A stretch of 64,000 nucleotides of DNA from Tenacibaculum haliotis (GTDB lineage Bacteria; Bacteroidota; Bacteroidia; Flavobacteriales; Flavobacteriaceae), in the NCBI RefSeq assembly GCF_025215075.1, contig NZ_JAOBTH010000028.1, positions 62,001-126,000 on the forward strand. The letters are read 5' to 3'. Below, piece by piece: positions 1 to 7,743 of this stretch. The notes below the pieces were generated by a model. The model saw only the letters and a program-made list of their open reading frames with translations, made no database searches and was not told the DNA's origin. Position numbers and translations under genes: made by a program. Every line of letters begins with the position of its first letter. Position 1 is the first letter of the stretch.

Positions 1-1143
1 TTAATTATTTTAACAATTATTTTAAGTGCTGTAAACTTTGTTTTTTTAAACAATGTATACCCGTATGCAATGTTAAAACAGCTAAACATGAAAGTTAATA
101 TTAAAAAGAAACAACCTTCAATTGCCTTGGTTGCTGGAAGTTTTAATACGGAATTACCTAACTTTCAAATTAAGTTTGATGAAAAATACGGTGAAGAAAA
201 CAATCTTCTTAAAAAAGTTATTATTTACGATCTTTCTGATAGAAAAGGAAACAATAAAATTATAACCGCAAAAAAAGGAAAAATAATTTCTGATGAAGGC
301 AGTCGATACATGACATTAATTTTAGAAGATGGTTATTATTTTGAACATCATATAAAAAATGGAGCACCCATTAAAGAGAAACAAAAAATGCCTGCCTCAC
401 ATGCTTATTTTGACGAGTATACTATTAACATTGATATTTCTTCTTTAAGTGGTGATGATTTAGAAAAAGAAAGGTATAAAACACAATACAATATGTTGAG
501 TTTAAATCAACTTAAAGATACGATACCTGTGATGAAGAAAAATTATGACAGCCATATTTCTAGCAGAGCTAAAAACTTATTTTTAAGTATTGATGTAGAC
601 GATTTACATTCATATCCTGATTCTATAATAAACAAAGAGCTTTCATTAAATACTCTTGAAAATTTTAACCCAAGAGAAGTAAAAATTATTTTAAGAAGTT
701 CGATTTCTAAAATTGACCGTACTTTAAATAATATCAAGTCAAATAAAGAAACTATCAAGAGAAAACGAAAGTACCTAAATTTATACGATATTGAATTTTA
801 TAACAGAGTTGCTTTTTCACTTTCTTGCTTATTACTTTTCTTTATAGGAGCTCCATTAGGATCTATAATTAGAAAAGGTGGAATGGGTTTACCTATGATT
901 CTTGCAATAGCGGTCTATGTACTCTATTTTTTCACCAACACTTTTGGTAGGAATTTAGCAGAAGAAAGCTCGGTTACAGCTATTTTTGGTTCTTGGCTAA
1001 GTGTATTATTAATGCTACCTTTGGCTATAACATTAACTATTAGAGCTAGTAAAGACAAAGGTTTATTCGATTTTAAAAGTTTTTTTACCTCAATTATCAA
1101 TACATTTAAAAACATATTCTCTAAAAAAGAGAAAACAACATAA
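1..1143 (+). CDS. LptF/LptG-family LPS export permease, 5' end outside window
   Basis: Inner-membrane subunit of the LptB2FG transporter that lifts lipopolysaccharide out of the membrane towards LptC/LptA. The frame is open from base 1, so the real start and the first transmembrane helices lie upstream; the first in-window ATG (base 70) is internal. The visible part has the tail of an N-terminal membrane segment, a soluble periplasmic beta-rich region (roughly codons 30-260) and then three hydrophobic helices, the family arrangement. A motif around FIGAPLGSIIRKGG opens the second membrane block, as in YjgP/YjgQ proteins. ribB follows after 2 bases, so the two are probably co-transcribed. LptF versus LptG cannot be decided here. 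Family call is firm. Confidence 0.88.
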   Translation, partial: LIILTIILSAVNFVFLNNVYPYAMLKQLNMKVNIKKKQPSIALVAGSFNTELPNFQIKFDEKYGEENNLLKKVIIYDLSDRKGNNKIITAKKGKIISDEGSRYMTLILEDGYYFEHHIKNGAPIKEKQKMPASHAYFDEYTINIDISSLSGDDLEKERYKTQYNMLSLNQLKDTIPVMKKNYDSHISSRAKNLFLSIDVDDLHSYPDSIINKELSLNTLENFNPREVKIILRSSISKIDRTLNNIKSNKETIKRKRKYLNLYDIEFYNRVAFSLSCLLLFFIGAPLGSIIRKGGMGLPMILAIAVYVLYFFTNTFGRNLAEESSVTAIFGSWLSVLLMLPLAITLTIRASKDKGLFDFKSFFTSIINTFKNIFSKKEKTT

Positions 1144-1145
1144 CA

Positions 1146-2288
1146 ATGGCAACACAAACAGCAACTAAAGTTCAATTAAATACTATTGAAGAAGCTATAC
1201 AAGACATTAAAGACGGAAAAGTTATAATTGTTGTAGATGATGAAGATCGCGAGAATGAAGGAGATTTTTTAGCAGCTGCAGAAAAAACAACTCCTGAAAT
1301 GGTTAACTTTATGGCAACGCATGGTAGAGGTTTAATATGTACTCCGCTTACCGAAGATCGATGTAAAGAATTAGAACTAAATATGATGGTTCATAATAAT
1401 ACTGACCCTATGGAAACCGCTTTTACTGTTTCTGTTGATTTAAGAGGGAAAGGTGTTACTACAGGAATTTCTGCTGCTGATCGATCTAAAACAATTCAAG
1501 CATTGGTTGATTCAGAAACAAAGCCTTTCGACCTTGCTCGTCCTGGTCATATTTTTCCTTTAAAAGCAAAAAACGGAGGTGTTTTAAGAAGAACTGGTCA
1601 TACGGAAGCTGCTATTGATTTTGCTCGTTTAGCAGGTTTAAAACCGGCAGGTGTTATTGTAGAAATCATGAATGAAGATGGTACCATGGCTCGTTTACCG
1701 CAGTTATTAAAAGTTGCAAAAAAATTCGATCTTAAAATTGTTTCTATTGAAGATTTAGTTGCCTATAGAATGGAGCATGATTCTTTAATTGAAAAGAAAG
1801 AAGATTTTAATATAAAAACTCGTTTTGGTGACTTTCGTTTAAGAGCTTACCAACAAACTACAAATAAACAAATCCATATCGCTTTAACTAAAGGTAATTG
1901 GACAAAAGATGATGCTGTTTTAACTCGAATTAATTCAACTTTAATTAACAATGATATTCTTGGTACTTTAACCAACAATGCTGACAAAAAACTAGACCAA
2001 ATGTTTAATGTCATCAATGAAGAAGGTAAAGGAGCTATTGTTTTTATCAATCAAGAAAATCAAGCTTTAAACTTATTAAACCGGTTAAGAGGTTTAAAAG
2101 AAAACCAAGCAAACGGAGAAATGAAGGCTCCTAATGTTGTGATGGACAATAAAGATTTTGGTATTGGAGCACAAATATTACACGATTTACACTTACATAA
2201 ATTACGTTTAGTTTCTAACACAAAACAAACCAAACGTGTTGGTATGATTGGTTACGGATTAGAAATTGTAGACTACGTAAATTACTAA
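1146..2288 (+). CDS. ribB: 3,4-dihydroxy-2-butanone 4-phosphate synthase with degenerate GTP cyclohydrolase II-like domain
   Basis: Makes the four-carbon riboflavin precursor from ribulose 5-phosphate. Residues about 10-205 are a complete RibB domain: the acidic metal-binding motif DDEDRENEGD (31-40), HGRGLICTPL (59-68), TGISAADRSKT (106-116) and RPGHIFPLKA (132-141). Residues about 220-375 align by position with GTP cyclohydrolase II, as in bifunctional RibBA. That half contains no cysteine at all, so the zinc ligands of the usual GSLRCDCG segment are absent (the region reads GTLTNNADKKLD), and the YLRQEGRG catalytic stretch is replaced by INQENQALN. It should therefore act only as RibB, with RibA activity supplied elsewhere. 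Starts 2 bases after the LptF/G stop; a strong terminator follows. Confidence 0.93.
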   Translation: MATQTATKVQLNTIEEAIQDIKDGKVIIVVDDEDRENEGDFLAAAEKTTPEMVNFMATHGRGLICTPLTEDRCKELELNMMVHNNTDPMETAFTVSVDLRGKGVTTGISAADRSKTIQALVDSETKPFDLARPGHIFPLKAKNGGVLRRTGHTEAAIDFARLAGLKPAGVIVEIMNEDGTMARLPQLLKVAKKFDLKIVSIEDLVAYRMEHDSLIEKKEDFNIKTRFGDFRLRAYQQTTNKQIHIALTKGNWTKDDAVLTRINSTLINNDILGTLTNNADKKLDQMFNVINEEGKGAIVFINQENQALNLLNRLRGLKENQANGEMKAPNVVMDNKDFGIGAQILHDLHLHKLRLVSNTKQTKRVGMIGYGLEIVDYVNY

Positions 2289-2302
2289 AACATACATTTT
2301 AC

Positions 2303-2342
2303 AAAATAAAAAAGGAAGCTCTAGGGCTTCCTTTTTTATTTT
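2303..2342. terminator. Bidirectional intrinsic terminator between ribB and the nitronate monooxygenase gene
   Basis: A perfect 17-bp inverted repeat (2303-2319 and 2326-2342) with a 6-base loop. Its core is GGAAGC/GCTTCC flanked by A and T runs on either side, so it can terminate transcription arriving from both convergent genes. Confidence 0.85.
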
Positions 2343-2356
2343 ATAAATTTCACTAA

Positions 2357-3298
2357 TTATAAATTAGCTACTGATAATTTAACCTCTTCGTATTCTGTTA
2401 CTATCTCTTCGATAACTTCTTTAGCTGATTTTATGTCATTTATAATTCCTGCTATTTGTCCAATTTCAAGCTCTCCATCTTCTAAATCGCCTTCAAACAT
2501 TCCTTTTTTGGCTCTTGCGCGCCCTAACAATTCTTTAATATCTTCTATCGATGGATTCGTTTGATACAACTCTTGAACTTCATTATAAAACTTATTTTTA
2601 ACCAAGCGAACTGGTGCTAATTCCTTTAATGTTAATTGTGTTCCACCATCTTTAACAGCTACAATTGTTTTCTTAAAGTTATCGTGAGCAGAAGACTCTA
2701 TAGTAGCTGCAAAACGACTACCAATTTGCACTCCGTCTGCGCCTAAAATCATCGCCGCTAGCATTCCTCTACCCGATCCTATTCCTCCAGCAGAGATCAC
2801 AGGTATTTTAACCTCTTGCTTTACCATTGGTATTAAGGTAAGCGTAGTAGTTTCTTCACGTCCGTTGTGTCCTCCTGCTTCAAAACCTTCACAAACCACA
2901 GCATCTACACCTGCAGCTTCGGATTTTAAAGCAAACTTTACTGAACTTACAACATGTACAACTGTAATACCTTTTTCTTTTAAATGAGAGGTCCAAGTTT
3001 TAGGGTTTCCTGCGGATGTAAAAACAATTTTAACGTCCTCTTCAATAATGATATCCATGATTTTTTCAATATCAGGATATAACATTGGTACATTTACGCC
3101 GAAAGGCTTGTCGGTTGCTTTTTTGCATTTCTGAATATGTTCACGCAATACATCAGGATACATAGACCCTGCGCCGATTAAACCTAATCCGCCTGCATTA
3201 GAAACTGCTGACGCTAGTTTCCATCCAGAAACCCAAATCATTCCTCCTTGAATAATTGGATATTTAATATTAAAAAGTTGTGTGATTTTGTTTTGCAT
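2357..3298 (-). CDS. Nitronate monooxygenase / FabK-like flavoprotein
   Basis: FMN-dependent TIM-barrel enzyme of the nitronate monooxygenase / enoyl-ACP reductase II (FabK) superfamily. Visible family marks are the N-terminal PIIQGGMIWVSG, GVNVPML near residue 68, the GFEAGGHNGR phosphate/flavin loop (about 138-147), and PVISAGGIGSGRGM plus GADGVQIGSRF for phosphate binding. At 313 residues the length fits both subgroups, so the substrate is not assigned: nitronate detoxification and a FabK role in fatty acid synthesis are both possible. Its ATG overlaps the stop of the upstream minus-strand gene by one base (TAATG), which suggests translational coupling. Confidence 0.82.
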   Translation of the reverse strand: MQNKITQLFNIKYPIIQGGMIWVSGWKLASAVSNAGGLGLIGAGSMYPDVLREHIQKCKKATDKPFGVNVPMLYPDIEKIMDIIIEEDVKIVFTSAGNPKTWTSHLKEKGITVVHVVSSVKFALKSEAAGVDAVVCEGFEAGGHNGREETTTLTLIPMVKQEVKIPVISAGGIGSGRGMLAAMILGADGVQIGSRFAATIESSAHDNFKKTIVAVKDGGTQLTLKELAPVRLVKNKFYNEVQELYQTNPSIEDIKELLGRARAKKGMFEGDLEDGELEIGQIAGIINDIKSAKEVIEEIVTEYEEVKLSVANL

Positions 3299-4098
3299 TA
3301 CCCTCTAAAGTTTAATGGTTGAGAAAAATTAAATGGAATTGTTCTATTTAAATGTGTGGCAGGAATCCAACCTTCTATATTTTCAAAAAAAATGGTTATT
3401 TGTTTCTTTAATTTGGTGGGAAGTTCCTCGTCTATAGTAACATCTTTAATCCTTCCTTTAGTATCTATTACATAATAAACGTTCACTTTTCCTTTAACCT
3501 TAAAGTCTATATTTCTTATTAACTTTTTTAGTTTATCAATATATTTTTTATTCCCACCTTTAAATTTTGGTTTTTTAATCTTAAAATCATCATATTTAAA
3601 ATCAATTTTATTTCCTTGCAAATTATAGAAAGTAGATTTTAATAGGGAATCCTTCTTAAAAACACCTCTACTGGCAATTGATCCATTATAATGATATAAT
3701 TTCCAAACCCCTTCTTTATTTCCTTTTAAATATAAGGCCTCTATATTCTTATTTCCATTGTCAAACCAACGTGTTTCTTTTCCATGTTTTTCTCCTTTAT
3801 CATTGTAATATAATAAAGAAGTCATTTTTCCATACTTGTTAAAATTAACCGACTCGCCAATTTTATTTCTTTTATCTTTTGATTTATAATGGGTATAATT
3901 ATACAATTTCCCACTTCTTAGAAACTTTCTAACAAACCACAAAGAGTCTGACTTCTTTGTTATTATTTCAAAAGACCTTGCTTTTGATTTATCTTTTGTA
4001 ATCTTTCCTTTTTTATCTAAAAAATTCACAATAGAATCTTTTTGTGAGTAACCTTTAAAACTCACTAATAAGATTAATAATAGCAATACCTTTTTCAT
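3298..4098 (-). CDS. Exported YwqK/MORN-type protein with TonB-C-like end
   Basis: Secreted or periplasmic protein of unknown role. A short signal peptide (about residues 1-18, ending near FKGYSQ) precedes a lysine-rich region. Residues about 95-160 hold repeated NG-type turns (WFDNGNKNIEALY, KEGVWKLYHYNGSIASRG) like those of the YwqK/MORN family. The last 70 residues (VYYVIDTKGRIKDVTI ... WIPATHLNRTIPF) resemble the TonB C-terminal domain that binds outer-membrane receptors, a pairing seen in many Bacteroidota proteins. It sits between mnmA (23 bases upstream) and the flavoprotein gene (1-base overlap). The YwqK 'antitoxin' label used in databases is not supported by anything visible here. 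Confidence 0.68.
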   Translation of the reverse strand: MKKVLLLLILLVSFKGYSQKDSIVNFLDKKGKITKDKSKARSFEIITKKSDSLWFVRKFLRSGKLYNYTHYKSKDKRNKIGESVNFNKYGKMTSLLYYNDKGEKHGKETRWFDNGNKNIEALYLKGNKEGVWKLYHYNGSIASRGVFKKDSLLKSTFYNLQGNKIDFKYDDFKIKKPKFKGGNKKYIDKLKKLIRNIDFKVKGKVNVYYVIDTKGRIKDVTIDEELPTKLKKQITIFFENIEGWIPATHLNRTIPFNFSQPLNFRG

Positions 4099-4121
4099 AT
4101 TTTTCTTTTCTTATTTGCAAT

Positions 4122-5309
4122 CTATGATATTACTCCCGAACCTAAAAGTTCTTCGTTTATATACCAAGCTACAAATTGCCCTTCTTGAATAGCAGATTGC
4201 GGATTTTCAAATTCAACATACAATCCGTTTTCAACTTTATGAAGGGTTGCTTTCTCTAATTGTTGACGGTAACGAATTCGAGCTTCAACTTTCATTGTTT
4301 CGCCATATTTTAATCCTAAATCTTCACGAACCCAATGCAACTCTTCGTTAGATACAAATAATACATTTCGATATAAACCTTGGTGATTTTTACCTTCACC
4401 TGTATAAATTACATTTTCGTTTACATCCGTTTCAATAACATACAAGGCTTCTTTGGTTCCTCCTACATTTAATCCTTTTCGTTGCCCTTTTGTAAAATAA
4501 TGCGCTCCTTGATGCTTACCTACTATTTTTCCGTCTTCTTTGTTATAAGAGAATTTTGTTGAAAAATAACTTAGTTCAGCTTCTTTGTTTTCAAACTTCG
4601 GAATTGGACGCGTATATTGTTCAAAATCTGAAGGAATTTGTACAATTACTCCTTCTTTAGTTTGTAATTTTTGTTGTAAAAAATCTGGCAATCGAACTTT
4701 ACCTATAAAACATAATCCTTGAGAATCTTTTTTATCCGCAGTAATTAAATCTGCTTTTTTTGCAATTTCTCTAACTTCTGGCTTTGTTAATTCACCTATA
4801 GGAAACATTGCTTTAGATAATTGTTCTTGCGATAATTGACATAAAAAATACGATTGATCTTTATTGTTATCTTTTCCTGCTAAAAGTTTATAAACAGCAT
4901 TTCCATCAATAACTTCTTCCTCTTTTCTACAATAATGACCCGTTGCTACATAATCGGCACCAAGACTTAAAGCGATGTCCATAAAAACATCAAACTTTAT
5001 TTCTCTATTACATAAAACATCTGGATTTGGTGTACGTCCTTTTTCGTATTCATTAAACATATAATCTACAATACGTTCTTTATATTGATCGCTTAAATCT
5101 ACCGTTTGAAAAGGAATTCCTAATTTATCAGCAACAATCATTGCATCGTTGCTATCTTCTAACCAAGGGCATTCATCAGATATCGTTACCGAATCATCGT
5201 GCCAGTTTTTCATAAACAAACCGATTACTTCGTATCCTTGTTCTTTTAATAAATAAGCGGTTACACTACTATCTACACCTCCCGAAAGTCCTACTACTAC
5301 TCTTTTCAT
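4122..5309 (-). CDS. mnmA: tRNA-uridine 2-sulfurtransferase MnmA
   Basis: Cytoplasmic PP-loop ATPase that thiolates U34 of Glu, Gln and Lys tRNAs using sulfur relayed through the TusE or IscS pathway. The PP-loop SGGVDSS lies at residues 9-15. The nucleophilic cysteine is C100 ([12 protein letters not shown]) and the second catalytic cysteine is C200 ([11 protein letters not shown]), both conserved. The C-terminal half has the usual central and beta-barrel domains ([19 protein letters not shown] and RYRQ). At 395 residues it is slightly longer than the E. coli protein, which is common in this phylum. A -7 promoter box lies 20 bases upstream of the ATG. Confidence 0.97.
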   Translation of the reverse strand: MKRVVVGLSGGVDSSVTAYLLKEQGYEVIGLFMKNWHDDSVTISDECPWLEDSNDAMIVADKLGIPFQTVDLSDQYKERIVDYMFNEYEKGRTPNPDVLCNREIKFDVFMDIALSLGADYVATGHYCRKEEEVIDGNAVYKLLAGKDNNKDQSYFLCQLSQEQLSKAMFPIGELTKPEVREIAKKADLITADKKDSQGLCFIGKVRLPDFLQQKLQTKEGVIVQIPSDFEQYTRPIPKFENKEAELSYFSTKFSYNKEDGKIVGKHQGAHYFTKGQRKGLNVGGTKEALYVIETDVNENVIYTGEGKNHQGLYRNVLFVSNEELHWVREDLGLKYGETMKVEARIRYRQQLEKATLHKVENGLYVEFENPQSAIQEGQFVAWYINEELLGSGVIS

Positions 5310-5328
5310 TCTATACTTTTGTAAGCTG

Positions 5329-5336
5329 CAAATTTA
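5329..5336 (-). promoter_or_regulatory. Bacteroidota -7 element upstream of mnmA
   Basis: On the minus strand this reads TAAATTTG, a match to the TAnnTTTG -7 box, 19 bases before the mnmA ATG. I found no convincing -33 TTG at the usual spacing, so only the -7 half is supported. Confidence 0.5.
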
Positions 5337-5399
5337 CGAATAAGTTTCTGTTTTTATAATGGATAAAACTAATAGAATCATCAATTTAATTGATTGCTA

Positions 5400-6098
5400 T
5401 TAATTACCGTTTTTTAAGTCAGATAGTTTTTCTTTTTTTCTTTTATCAACAATTTCACCATCCATATAAAACTCCCACTTTCCAACTCTTTTTCCGTTTT
5501 TGTAGATACCTTTTTCCTTTATACCTCCTTTTAAATCGTAGTATTTACCTTCTCCTTCTAACTTTCCGTTTACATAAAATACGTCTTCAATTAAAATTGC
5601 AGAATCTGTAAATGTTTTAGAGACTCCATTCTTTTTACCGTCTTTATAAGATGTTTCTTGAGTTATATTTCCGTTCGGGTAATAATTTTTAAGAGTTCCA
5701 TCTAGTTTCCCATCTTTATATTCTTCTTCAGAAAAAGTTTTTCCGTTCGAAAAATAATAAATCCATTTACCGATGCGGTTTTTCCCTATCATTTTACCTT
5801 TACTTTTAAGCGTACCTAATTCATTGTAAAACTTAACCGATGCAGTATCTTTAACAAATGTTTTTACAATTGTTGGTATGGTAGACGATGTAATATTATA
5901 AAATTTAAAAACGCCAACTTCTTTACCATCTTTAAAAGTACCTGAATAACGAATTTTTCCATTATCATAATTCTTTTTCCAAACTCCAGTTCTTTTTCCA
6001 TTCGCATCTAATTTGTTTAATTTCTGAGCTTCTATAGAAACCATAAAAAAAACTGATAATAAAAGTACTGTTGAAAATATCCTCTTTATATTTAGCAT
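5400..6098 (-). CDS. Exported YwqK/MORN-repeat protein
   Basis: Predicted secreted protein of unknown function. A signal peptide covers about residues 1-24 (LLLSVFFMVSIEA). The mature part is a run of about seven MORN-like units with the pattern NG-x-x-x-G-x-(W/Y), for example GVWKKNYDNGKIRYSGTF, GKWIYYFSNGKTFSEE and GTLKNYYPNGNITQE. Such repeats are abundant in Flavobacteriia and are generally called YwqK-family. The protein shares repeat style with the gene at 3298-4098 and with the C-terminus of the gene at 36422-38419, but lacks the TonB-like end. It is divergent from the gene at 6161. A TAnnTTTG box (minus strand, 6137-6144) could drive it. Confidence 0.7.
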   Translation of the reverse strand: MLNIKRIFSTVLLLSVFFMVSIEAQKLNKLDANGKRTGVWKKNYDNGKIRYSGTFKDGKEVGVFKFYNITSSTIPTIVKTFVKDTASVKFYNELGTLKSKGKMIGKNRIGKWIYYFSNGKTFSEEEYKDGKLDGTLKNYYPNGNITQETSYKDGKKNGVSKTFTDSAILIEDVFYVNGKLEGEGKYYDLKGGIKEKGIYKNGKRVGKWEFYMDGEIVDKRKKEKLSDLKNGN

Positions 6099-6136
6099 TG
6101 ATAGTTTTTTTATTTAATTTGATAATTTACTAAAAT

Positions 6137-6144
6137 CAAAAATA
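6137..6144 (-). promoter_or_regulatory. -7 element for the YwqK-type gene
   Basis: Reads TATTTTTG on the minus strand, matching TAnnTTTG, and lies 38 bases before the start of the gene ending at 5400. The -33 partner is not clear. Confidence 0.4.
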
Positions 6145-6160
6145 CACAAACCGTACCAAT

Positions 6161-6745
6161 ATGAGTATCGATTTTTTAATTTCTGTTTTAAATGACATGA
6201 AAAACCCTGCTAGGGTAAACAGAGATAATGCTGCTAATATTGTATTAGCACAACCAAATTTAATAAAACACTTAGTTGATTTAACTTTTAATGTAAATGT
6301 TAAGCTCTCAATTAAGGCTGCTTGGGTATTAGAATGGATTTGTACGCATCACGGAATTGAACATATTTTACCTTATTTAGATCGTTTTACTACAAATATT
6401 TCAATCGTTCGTTTTGATAGTGCTGTGCGTCCTTGCGCTAAAATTTGCGAACACTTAGCTAATGCTTTTACTTCAAAAAAAGGCAATAAAACTAAAACTA
6501 CTTTAACACAAAGTCATATTGATGCGATTATTGAAACTGGATTTGATTGGTTAATTACGGATCAAAAAATAGCCGTTAGAGCTTATACTATGACTTTCTT
6601 ATATTTATTCGGATTACAAAAAGACTGGGTGCATCCTGAATTAAAACACCTTATTGAAACAAAAATCATTCACGAAAGTAAAGGCTGTAAAGCTCGCGGA
6701 AAATATATTTTAGAAATGATTGAAAAACAAAAAACGAGCTTTTAA
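6161..6745 (+). CDS. Conserved helical-repeat protein of unknown function (often mislabelled adenylosuccinate lyase)
   Basis: 194-residue soluble protein with no signal peptide. The sequence looks like an alpha-alpha (HEAT-like) repeat fold: regularly spaced amphipathic helices such as LSIKAAWVLEWICTHHGIEHILPYLDRF (read in parts) and QKIAVRAYTMTFLYLFG. It has none of the adenylosuccinate lyase signature (no SSxMPxKxNP loop) and is far too short for that enzyme, although from memory Flavobacteriia homologues are frequently annotated that way because they neighbour purB. No purB is present here. The 3' end is embedded in a terminator hairpin. Function unknown. Confidence 0.7.
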   Translation: MSIDFLISVLNDMKNPARVNRDNAANIVLAQPNLIKHLVDLTFNVNVKLSIKAAWVLEWICTHHGIEHILPYLDRFTTNISIVRFDSAVRPCAKICEHLANAFTSKKGNKTKTTLTQSHIDAIIETGFDWLITDQKIAVRAYTMTFLYLFGLQKDWVHPELKHLIETKIIHESKGCKARGKYILEMIEKQKTSF

Positions 6746-6755
6746 AACTCGTTTT
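6731..6755. terminator. Terminator overlapping the end of the helical-repeat gene
   Basis: Inverted repeat AAAACGAG (6731-6738) / CTCGTTTT (6748-6755) with A-rich and T-rich flanks. The stop codon of the plus-strand gene (6743-6745) lies in the loop. It separates two convergent genes 16 bases apart. Confidence 0.7.
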
Positions 6756-6761
6756 ACAATC

Positions 6762-7601
6762 TTAATCCAACTCATCTAAATTAGTTGGTTTCCTATAACC
6801 AACAAAAGGTTGTTTTAATAACTCTTTTAAACTGGCATTTTTTTCCGCATCCGGAAAAGTATCTACACCATACACAATTTTTTCTCTATCAAACTCCATA
6901 TAAGTTCCGAAAATTCTATCCCAAATAGAAAAAATATTTCCGTAGTTAGAATCCGTGTATGGTAACATATTATGGTGATGTATTTTGTGCATATCTGGCG
7001 ATACAATTATATAACTCAACACCTTATCTAACTTTTTAGGCATTTTTATATTTGCGTGTGTTAACTGTGTAAAAATTAACGACATTGATTGATACAGCAT
7101 TATAATTGCAATTGGCGTACCCACTAACAAAACACCTATTAATGTGAACGTAAAACGAATAATACTTTCTAAAGGATGATGACGATTTGCTGTAGTTGTA
7201 TCTACCTCATGATCGGTATGATGCACCAAATGTACCATCCAAAGTTTTGGAATTTTATGTTCGGTAAAATGTGCTAAATATGCTCCGAAGAAATCTAAAA
7301 ACAACACACCTAAAACTACATATAACCACAATGGCATTTCCGGAAGCCAATTAATCAATCCGAAATTATTTACTTGCACCCAATCTGCTGTTTTTAATAA
7401 TAAAAAAGCTAATGTAAAATTGATGACAATGGTAGTTGCTGTAAAAAACAAATTCGGAAAAGCATGTTTCCATTTATTATATTTAAAACTAAATAATGGT
7501 ACTGCGCTTTCTAATAACCAAAAAAAAGTAATTCCGCCAACTAAAATTAAACTTCGGTGACTAGACGGAATCGTCTCAAAATAATGAATAAGGGTTTCCA
7601 A
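6762..7601 (-). CDS. Sterol desaturase / fatty acid hydroxylase family membrane protein
   Basis: Integral membrane di-iron oxygenase family. Several hydrophobic helices fill residues 15-115 and 165-190. The histidine clusters needed for iron binding are present in order: HFTEH (about 128-132), HLVHHTDH (about 140-147), NRHHPLE (about 155-161) and MHKIHHHN near residue 220. The natural substrate is unknown; bacterial members act on fatty acids, sphingolipid-like capnoids or carotenoids. At 279 residues the length is normal. It is a single gene divergent from the large surface-protein gene. The family call is firm and the substrate open. Confidence 0.85.
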   Translation of the reverse strand: METLIHYFETIPSSHRSLILVGGITFFWLLESAVPLFSFKYNKWKHAFPNLFFTATTIVINFTLAFLLLKTADWVQVNNFGLINWLPEMPLWLYVVLGVLFLDFFGAYLAHFTEHKIPKLWMVHLVHHTDHEVDTTTANRHHPLESIIRFTFTLIGVLLVGTPIAIIMLYQSMSLIFTQLTHANIKMPKKLDKVLSYIIVSPDMHKIHHHNMLPYTDSNYGNIFSIWDRIFGTYMEFDREKIVYGVDTFPDAEKNASLKELLKQPFVGYRKPTNLDELD

Positions 7602-7676
7602 TGTAAAATGTTTATCAAATAATTAGGAAACAAGTTACAAAAATAAATTTTTACTAAACAAACAGTTGTCTATAAA

Positions 7677-7707
7677 TTATGATGAATAATTATTTTAATT
7701 ATCATAA
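7677..7707. promoter_or_regulatory. Inverted repeat upstream of the surface-protein gene
   Basis: TTATGAT (7677-7683) and ATCATAA (7701-7707) form a 7-bp inverted repeat with a 17-base centre in the very AT-rich 142-base gap between the hydroxylase gene and the surface-protein gene. It could be an operator or only an AT-rich coincidence. Confidence 0.25.
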
Positions 7708-7743
7708 ATTGCAATTATTATTTACCCACTCATTTCAAAAATT

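Noticed and set aside
70..1143. Complete LptF/G-type gene starting at 70
   Set aside because: The frame is open to base 1 with further membrane-like codons, so the ATG at 70 is internal and the gene is cut by the window edge.
1140..1170. FMN riboswitch before ribB
   Set aside because: Only 2 bases separate ribB from the upstream gene and no RFN-like fold is possible there.
1146..2288. Frameshift in the second half of ribB
   Set aside because: The reading frame is continuous and its length fits; the lost cysteines reflect divergence, not a frameshift.
5390..5611. Plus-strand protein-coding gene opposite the YwqK-type gene
   Set aside because: The frame is a mirror of a repeat-rich gene, poor in typical codons and without any promoter or homologous motif.
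6161..6745. Adenylosuccinate lyase
   Set aside because: The protein is about 190 residues with no fumarase-superfamily signature; the database label looks like a carried-over error.
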